Shown here one piece after another: positions 58,358 through 64,000 of a stretch of 64,000 nt of DNA (the stretch's first letter is position 1; each line of letters opens with the position of its first letter). The stretch comes from Eutypa lata. Taxonomy: Eukaryota > Ascomycota > Sordariomycetes > Xylariales > Diatrypaceae. The translations under genes were made by a program, and so were the position numbers. The notes beneath the pieces were generated by a model. The model saw nothing but the letters and a program-made list of their open reading frames with translations. It had not been told where the DNA came from and made no database searches. The DNA lies in the NCBI GenBank assembly GCA_022661535.1, contig JAKULF010000005.1, positions 3,162,001 through 3,226,000 of the forward strand, written 5' to 3'.

Positions 58358-60406
58358 ATGGACACGATGTTTGTGAATCAGCGTCAGCGCAAGTTTCATC
58401 GCAGATCTAAAAGGGGCTGCCAGGTTTGGTCCGTTCCCCCGAGCTCTATCTCTAGATAGACAACCTTCATCAGTGTGCCGAATAAGTGCCGTTAAGAGGC
58501 GCTCACTCATCATGAGCGCCTCCGCGGAACCCCAAACCTTGCTGTTTTGCGAGCCATGGCTGACATAGGAACACCGCAGTAAGCGAAAACATATACGATG
58601 CGATGAACAGAGGCCATTGTGGTAGGTACTTACTTATGCAGTCACGTAATACACCTTCCCCGGCTCTTCCGTGTAGGCCAGAAACACTACGCATTGGCTG
58701 CATATGCCTCGCGGCCCAATATCTTGTGTTGTTTGCCGAGTAGTAGCACATCGTCACTTATTAAGTTGCCTATCTAACATACGTCATAGTTCGTATTGTC
58801 TCAAACATGGCTCTGAGTGTCGATACTCGGATGGTGACGCCAGCCCCAAATCGATCGGCACGCCGCCGCGATCCGTCGACTCCGGAACTGAAGCCGGAGA
58901 GCCGCATCTAGCTTTAGGAGACCCAACTCCGAACGACCAATTTATCGGCACATCCTTGAAACTGCCGGATAGATCTCGGTCCCTTTTTAACTTGTTTACT
59001 AAAACGAAAGTGTTATACACCACCCGCGTTGAACGGAATAGGGATTCGTTCATGTGAGTTATCCTTGGTACGCCTTCAATGCAAGCCGTGAGACTTACTG
59101 ACACTTCAATTCAGCGTGCATAGAGCGTTGACGCATCCAGGCTTCTTGCATGCATCACTTCTATTAACGGCTCTACACTGGGCTTGGGAAACTGGCGAGT
59201 AAGTCCATACCGGTTGTCTCCTACTCTTGCAGTCGTTTATTCTGTGCCCCGCTACTTTATTTCCCGTTTCCCCATCCAAGACCTGGCATGGGCGAGCTAC
59301 TATTCAGATATTGATGTATCTTCAAACAACAGTGCAGAGAGGTTCCGGATACCTTATCTCTACCACAGGCTCCAGACTATACGATTCGTCAATGAACAAA
59401 TCAAAGATCCTATTGCCGCTACACACGATGGCACCGTTGCTGCCATTACAAGTCTTGCCCTCGTCGAGGTCTGTATGACATCGTCTGAACAGCAATTCAG
59501 TATCTGACAATTCATAGAACGCACTCGGATCCGTCGATACAGTAGCATCTCACCTCCGTGGGTTAGCCAGGATCAAGGAGCTACAAGAGCCAATGAGAAG
59601 ACCTAAGAAGATCGGGCTCCTTCAACGGACGATTCTCATGTAAACAACACCGAACTGCGTGTGTCACGAAGATGTGGTAAGCTGATAGTGTCAACAGGGC
59701 AGCACGGAGCGTAGCGAACCGACCAAATGGGGACATCCTCGATATCAGCAGAACAGACTCGGTACATCAGTCCCTGATAATATCACTGCTTAGGGTGGCC
59801 ATCCGACCAATATATAGTGTTTTCATACTTAGCTCTTCGGGAACCCAGGGCGAGTCACTTTCCGAGGCCTTAGCCAAGAAGACACCACATCCAAAAGCTG
59901 ACGACAGCAACGTTGTGATGCCATTGAGACCAGTGGATTGTAGCCGGTCGGGGTTCATTACCTGTTATTTCTACCTTTACGTAATATTGAGAGAGGAGAA
60001 AGTTGACTCGTTCATGCTCAACTGGTTCATTGATCAATTATTGACTGACGTCTGTCGAACCCAAGTCCCCATGCAGAAGGGCGACTATAGTCAGTCCCTG
60101 TGGTTTTGGACCGTCATGTTCGGCGCATGTGTTACAACGGCGGGGAAGACAGACTCATCACTTGAAGAAGCTCAAATGAACTCGGCGCGGGACCAATATA
60201 TGGATAAGATCAACCTAGTGAGCCAGACTCTCAAGATCAAGACATGGGAAGGCGCCAAGTCCGTACTGAGCCTGTTCGCATGGGAAGACGAGTTCGATGG
60301 GGAGCGGGAGCTTCAGGCAATATGGGAAGAAGCAGTGTGGGAAGGCAATAGACGAGCAAACCGGGCTGATCATGGAGATTCGTGCAGTACTCAGGATTTT
60401 TGGTAA
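58358..60406 (+). CDS. Zn2Cys6 transcription factor with fungal C-terminal regulatory domain
   Basis: Model: join(58358..58428, 58580..58621, 58790..59053, 59115..59198, 59333..59468, 59518..59639, 59698..60406), 475 residues. Splicing restores a complete cluster with Cys at 21, 24, 31, 38, 41 and 48 (GCQVCKRKHIRC, then CDEQRPLCSYC and CLKHGSEC), C-x2-C-x6-C-x6-C-x2-C-x6-C, followed by RYSDG. Basic residues precede it (RRSKR). The cluster is carried on three exons; the first donor is GTCCGT. The regulatory domain has ALTHPGFLHASLLLTALHWA, YLYHRLQTIRFVNEQIKDP and NALGSVDTVASHLRGLARIK, as in the DUF3468/Fungal_trans_2 type. The C-terminus (WFIDQLLTDVCR, DQYMDKINLVSQTL) is open to the stop. The introns are 61 to 168 nt with credible branch sites, so the gene looks intact, and the target is unknown. 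Confidence 0.85.
58498..58520. other. Perfect 8-bp hairpin in intron 1 of the Zn2Cys6 gene
   Basis: GGCGCTCA and TGAGCGCC form an 8-bp perfect stem with a 7-nt loop. It lies inside intron 1 (58429-58579). No role is assigned. Confidence 0.6.
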
Positions 60407-62208
60407 TAATTGTATATAACCTCGTCCTCGTCCTCGTGAACTCACTCGGATTGAGTTGGGTTGGGTCTCCCATCGACTATGCCATTGGGAGACACTTGAA
60501 GGGGGCCTTCCAGAACTCAACTGGAAACGTAGGTACTTACCTGTACGAAGTATCCAAGCCACTCCGCAGGTGATTTAAATCAGTAATCGATATTTAATCA
60601 ATCCATTATCGTAATCAATGCAGCAACTTGGAGTTTGCATCCGCATCCGCCGCTAATAAACGTACGAGTGACACAATATATGCAGCCAGCGAAGCAAGGC
60701 GTCTTCGATTCGAAACTCGGCATCTTCAACGATGAGGGGGGATTTCGGGAATATCCTCGGATTCGCGGTAGTGCAGGTGCCGCGCTTTCTTTTACTCACC
60801 AACTTGAATGCCGGATAGTTAGTGGGAAACTGCTGCAGGATGCTCACAACTAACACACATGAAACCTAAGTAGGTACCTATACACACATGCGTATGTGCA
60901 TACCTACACGCACGCATCTCGGCTGAATTGAGATTATTATCATTGAATCTCTAGATAATGAAATGATGCATATGCTGTTCGCTTTAGTGACGTGGGCAAC
61001 AGATACACACATAATATCTTTTATCATCAAACTAATTACCGGTAGTGTTCGGCTGAGAGCCTTGCCGAAAGCATCAAATTTCACCAACTTGATTTCAGCT
61101 ACAGGAGCCACCAGCAAACTCGGGCAAATGATTACCTACACCGACAATTAGAGTTAGTTACCCCCCACTCAAGTTTCATTTCGTGCTGTAAATCTTTTAA
61201 AAAAGATGACATGCACAAGAAACCAAAGTACTACAATCCACGGGGACTATCAATATTTCATGATACCATGGTCCTCCGTAACATCCATCAAGGTATTTTC
61301 CACCTTGGAGAAATTAATAGGATGAGCTGGTTGCTGCAATGCTGCGTTGTCTCTGCAGCCATGGCCCCTGGTCACGTCGCGACATGCCGCTCATTACAGG
61401 ATTGATAGGCTGTCAATAGTTTATGGCCCCCCACATGGTCTCTAAGGAGGACCCTCTTTGAATCAAGGAAACAACCAGTGATCGAATGCGTCTTATTTCG
61501 AATACGGACTGAGCCTATTACAGATGCAGAAGATGAGGGACAGCGCAGTAGTCCTAAGAGAAAAACTCATCAGAAGGAAGCGAAACCAAGGAAGTGAATG
61601 GTCGAGAGAGGACTTGTCGAACGCCGGTTGGTTGACGGTGGCTCCTATCGCCAACTCGCCAACGAATCATCCGGGTTGAGATGGGTCATGACAGGGGGAT
61701 TCGAGCGGGGAACTGTGATAAGTCTTGCTGATTTGCATCATAGGACAAGGCCACGACAAGATCATAGACGCCTAGCACAGGCTTGTCATCCCATCTTCCA
61801 ATTTCGATGCCCAGCCCCCCCGGCTGTTTTGCTCTGTATGGCAACAATAAAACCCGCATGTCCCCTTTCCATGCCCAACTTCGATCTTTCCATCCTTATT
61901 TTTCAGCCCAAACCTGAAGTATTCCTGCCCAACGACCACCAGACCCATACTTCCCACAACTTTACTGTCTCAAATCTTTTGCGTTGAACCAATCTTCCAT
62001 ACTCTTACACAACAGCTTATGCTTGATACCCAAACCACACAGTGCCGTGTTTGATTTTCCCGTTGTTTCTTATACCCAGGACTATCTCTGTGCAACGACT
62101 TATCGACAACCTTGCCACAAGGTCTTCTCCAGAGAACAGAGAACCCGTTTCCACTCTGCGAGGACACAATCCATTGCCCATCAGGAGGACTTCAAATCCA
62201 CAGGATCA
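60407..62208. other. Gene-poor intergenic region
   Basis: About 1.8 kb between two plus-strand genes. A CGTCCTCGTCCTCGT triplet repeat lies at 60422-60436. The last 300 bases (61800-62208) are pyrimidine-rich (CTTTCCATGCCC, CTTTCCATCC, CTTCCCACAAC) and may be the leader of the following gene. No other gene recognised. Confidence 0.45.
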
Positions 62209-64000
62209 ATGACGGCCATGGTTGCTACACACCAGGACTCGATGTCCAACTACAACAACTCGCCATTAGAAATGGACGATGTTCAGACTCCCGCGAGGTA
62301 TATTGCACTACTTTCCATTTTGAATTTGAAAGAAAAAAAAGAAACTTCATGTAGCACTCTCGAGTGTACAATGTCTTGTACTGCGAAATCTTCTATTTAT
62401 TGAGTAGCTGCAAGTGCTTCTGCTCTCCCACATGCCAAGGATCGTGACTTTTACTCCAGGAAATCAATCCAAGGAAAGGTGCCATTATAGGAAGGAGCCG
62501 ATGGACAGACAGGACCATGTCGTGAGGATTTCGTTGCCCGGATCATCAATTCTGAGGCTCAGCTATCTGCGAGCGGCTGGGCAATGTCCCAGCTAACAAC
62601 ACCGACACTCAGAGGATCACAAAAAAAACAGACTGAACTTGCTGGGAGCTTCGGCTCTTGGTATGATGGTGAGTATCGCCCACGATATTAGTGTGACAAA
62701 ACAGCATTTTCCAGTCAGGACTCAGTCGATACTACCCAGAGGAGATATCTTCCATGGCTTGAATATATCGAACCAAGGAACCTTAGTTTTCAACAACACC
62801 TAGGAAATACCGGACCGTATGATTTGAGCAAGAGCCCTATGCCGATTGAATTTTCCAGATGCCATCAGGACCAGGCCTTACCGGATCCTTCAGACGGAGT
62901 GCTCTTTCCCCACTCGCTATGTTTTGCGATATCGTAGAGTAGCTGGATTCGCCTTTTCGCCCTAGGTTTTTAACAGACCATTCCTTTCCGTCTCCAGGCC
63001 TCTTCGCCCAAACCACTCAGGATCATTGTCTTTTTGTTATTTTCAAGTCGTTCCCAGGATTCTTTCCATCCAGTAGGCGTAATGTTTTATGCCCATTGCT
63101 TCTCGGCCTCGATCTACTTCGAACGGACCTCTTCAACCGGACCTGTCAGCAGTACATACTATTTAGAAGTCAACATGGACGAACTGACCAGTTCTCACGA
63201 CTTCTGTAGAGTGATGCTGGGTCATTCCTTCATAGGCACCATGAACTGGATCTTCGCTCAACTACGGATTTCTTTTATATTGCGTTTGTTTATGTTTTGT
63301 TTCATTACCAACTCGGATCAGACCCTGGATATGTGAAGCCCGGATGGACCAGTCAAACACGAACCCTTTAGGACCCTTGCCCCATTGGAACCTGTCCTTG
63401 GTGGGACAACCGTTTTGGTCTGTATACAGTAGCCTCCCTTATATTGTAGTTGTGACGAAGGCTAACCATATTGTGGCTGCAGGAACAAAGCTGTACCATA
63501 CGGAGAAGATTTTATTTCCTTTGTTATCAGTGCAAATTGATGTGACCCATTGGGTAGTGGTAAACAGAACACTAACCTTACCTCAGTGATTACAGCTCAT
63601 ATTCCCAAGGAAACATGATTCCTGCTGCCAGTGGACATTTTCTTTATTCTCAAACAGGACATGCGGACCTCCAAGGTTCAGTATGGGATGCATCAGCAGA
63701 AGGCACACAGAACTTTAACGGAGAAGATAATTTCCATTATACATATGGCCAGATTACTCCCAGAGGCCAGGGACAGGACCAGACAGAGGCCGTGGATGAC
63801 ATTTCCAGCAAATGGATTAACCAGGAACATGCACCCACCGTCGCAGAGCCCATGCGACGGATAAGCTCGCGTAGCTCCTCGGGAAGCCACAAGAACAGAG
63901 CTATCAAGGCCTCACGTAAGAGCCGGCCAAGGATAGTCTCTACAATGTCTCATGGCTCTCAGATGTCGAATTATGACATCACAGGTAATGCCCAGATGGA
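62209..64000 (+). CDS. 5' part of a multi-exon gene, Gln/Ser-rich, runs off the edge
   Basis: Partial; the exons are only partly resolved. Exon 1 is 62209..62297 (MTAMVATHQDSMSNYNNSPL, ending TPA); a 315-nt intron with a GCTAAC branch site and CAG acceptor leads to 62613..about 62668 (GSQKKQTELAGSFGSW). A further open frame at about 62716-62940 (YLPWLEYIEPRNLSFQQHLG, then SKSPMPIEFSR) looks coding. From 63596 the frame stays open to the edge: SYSQGNMIPAASGHFLYSQT, NFNGEDNFHYTYGQITP and IVSTMSHGSQMSNYDITGN. Between 62940 and 63590 I could not settle the splicing. The composition (Gln, Ser, Asn, His rich, with RKSRPR basic runs) suggests a nuclear regulator such as a zinc-finger protein, but no DNA-binding domain lies in this window. 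Confidence 0.55.

Noticed and set aside
58430..58790. Initial reading of the second Zn2Cys6 gene as a pseudogene lacking half the zinc cluster
   Set aside because: A 42-nt exon (58580-58621) with the missing KRKHIRCDEQRPL was found, and its splice phases restore all six Cys.

Overview
The window is nuclear DNA of a filamentous ascomycete, most likely a Sordariomycete. The reasons are short introns (about 50-360 nt) with GT/AG ends and CTAAC/CTGAC-like branch sites, fungus-specific families (Zn2Cys6 regulators, DUF7704- and DUF8004-like proteins, a TPR-CHAT protein, a necrosis-inducing NLP), a ropy-type dynactin p62, and long intergenic tracts full of the CCTAGGTA/TACCTACC motif. The NLP suggests a plant-associated lifestyle (inference). 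Gene density is low: about 20 genes, with several gene-free stretches of 2-4.6 kb. Exon-intron structures were worked out by hand from reading frame, splice signals and remembered family alignments, so they are models.

Left part (1-15 kb): a gene-free 4.6 kb start, then enolase-phosphatase E1 (UTR4, methionine salvage), a TA-flanked MITE, a four-exon short-chain dehydrogenase, the 25S rRNA m1A methyltransferase BMT2 facing away from ribosomal protein uL23 (RPL25), the mitochondrial import chaperone TIM8, and a mitochondrial FAD-linked D-2-hydroxyglutarate dehydrogenase.

Middle (15-36 kb): a TPR-CHAT protease-like gene broken by a single in-frame TGA, a 421-bp MITE with perfect 27-bp terminal inverted repeats, an F-box/WD40 ubiquitin-ligase receptor, a zinc alcohol dehydrogenase of the ADH6/cinnamyl type, a four-helix DUF7704-like membrane protein, a cysteine-rich single-pass membrane protein, ribosomal protein eS7, and dynactin subunit 4 with long polyglycine tracts.

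Right part (37-64 kb): a large DUF8004-like protein, an EXPERA/EBP-like membrane protein, a conserved fungal protein of unknown function, an NLP (necrosis and ethylene-inducing type) with a signal peptide, a Zn2Cys6 protein, a Ser-rich seven-exon protein of unknown function, a second Zn2Cys6 transcription factor whose zinc cluster is split across three exons, and the 5' part of a further multi-exon gene running off the edge. Housekeeping genes (translation, mitochondria, methionine salvage) are mixed with accessory ones. I see no biosynthetic cluster and no operon-like grouping. The items most worth a second look are the interrupted TPR-CHAT gene, the MITE-like elements, and the uncharacterised membrane and Ser-rich proteins.
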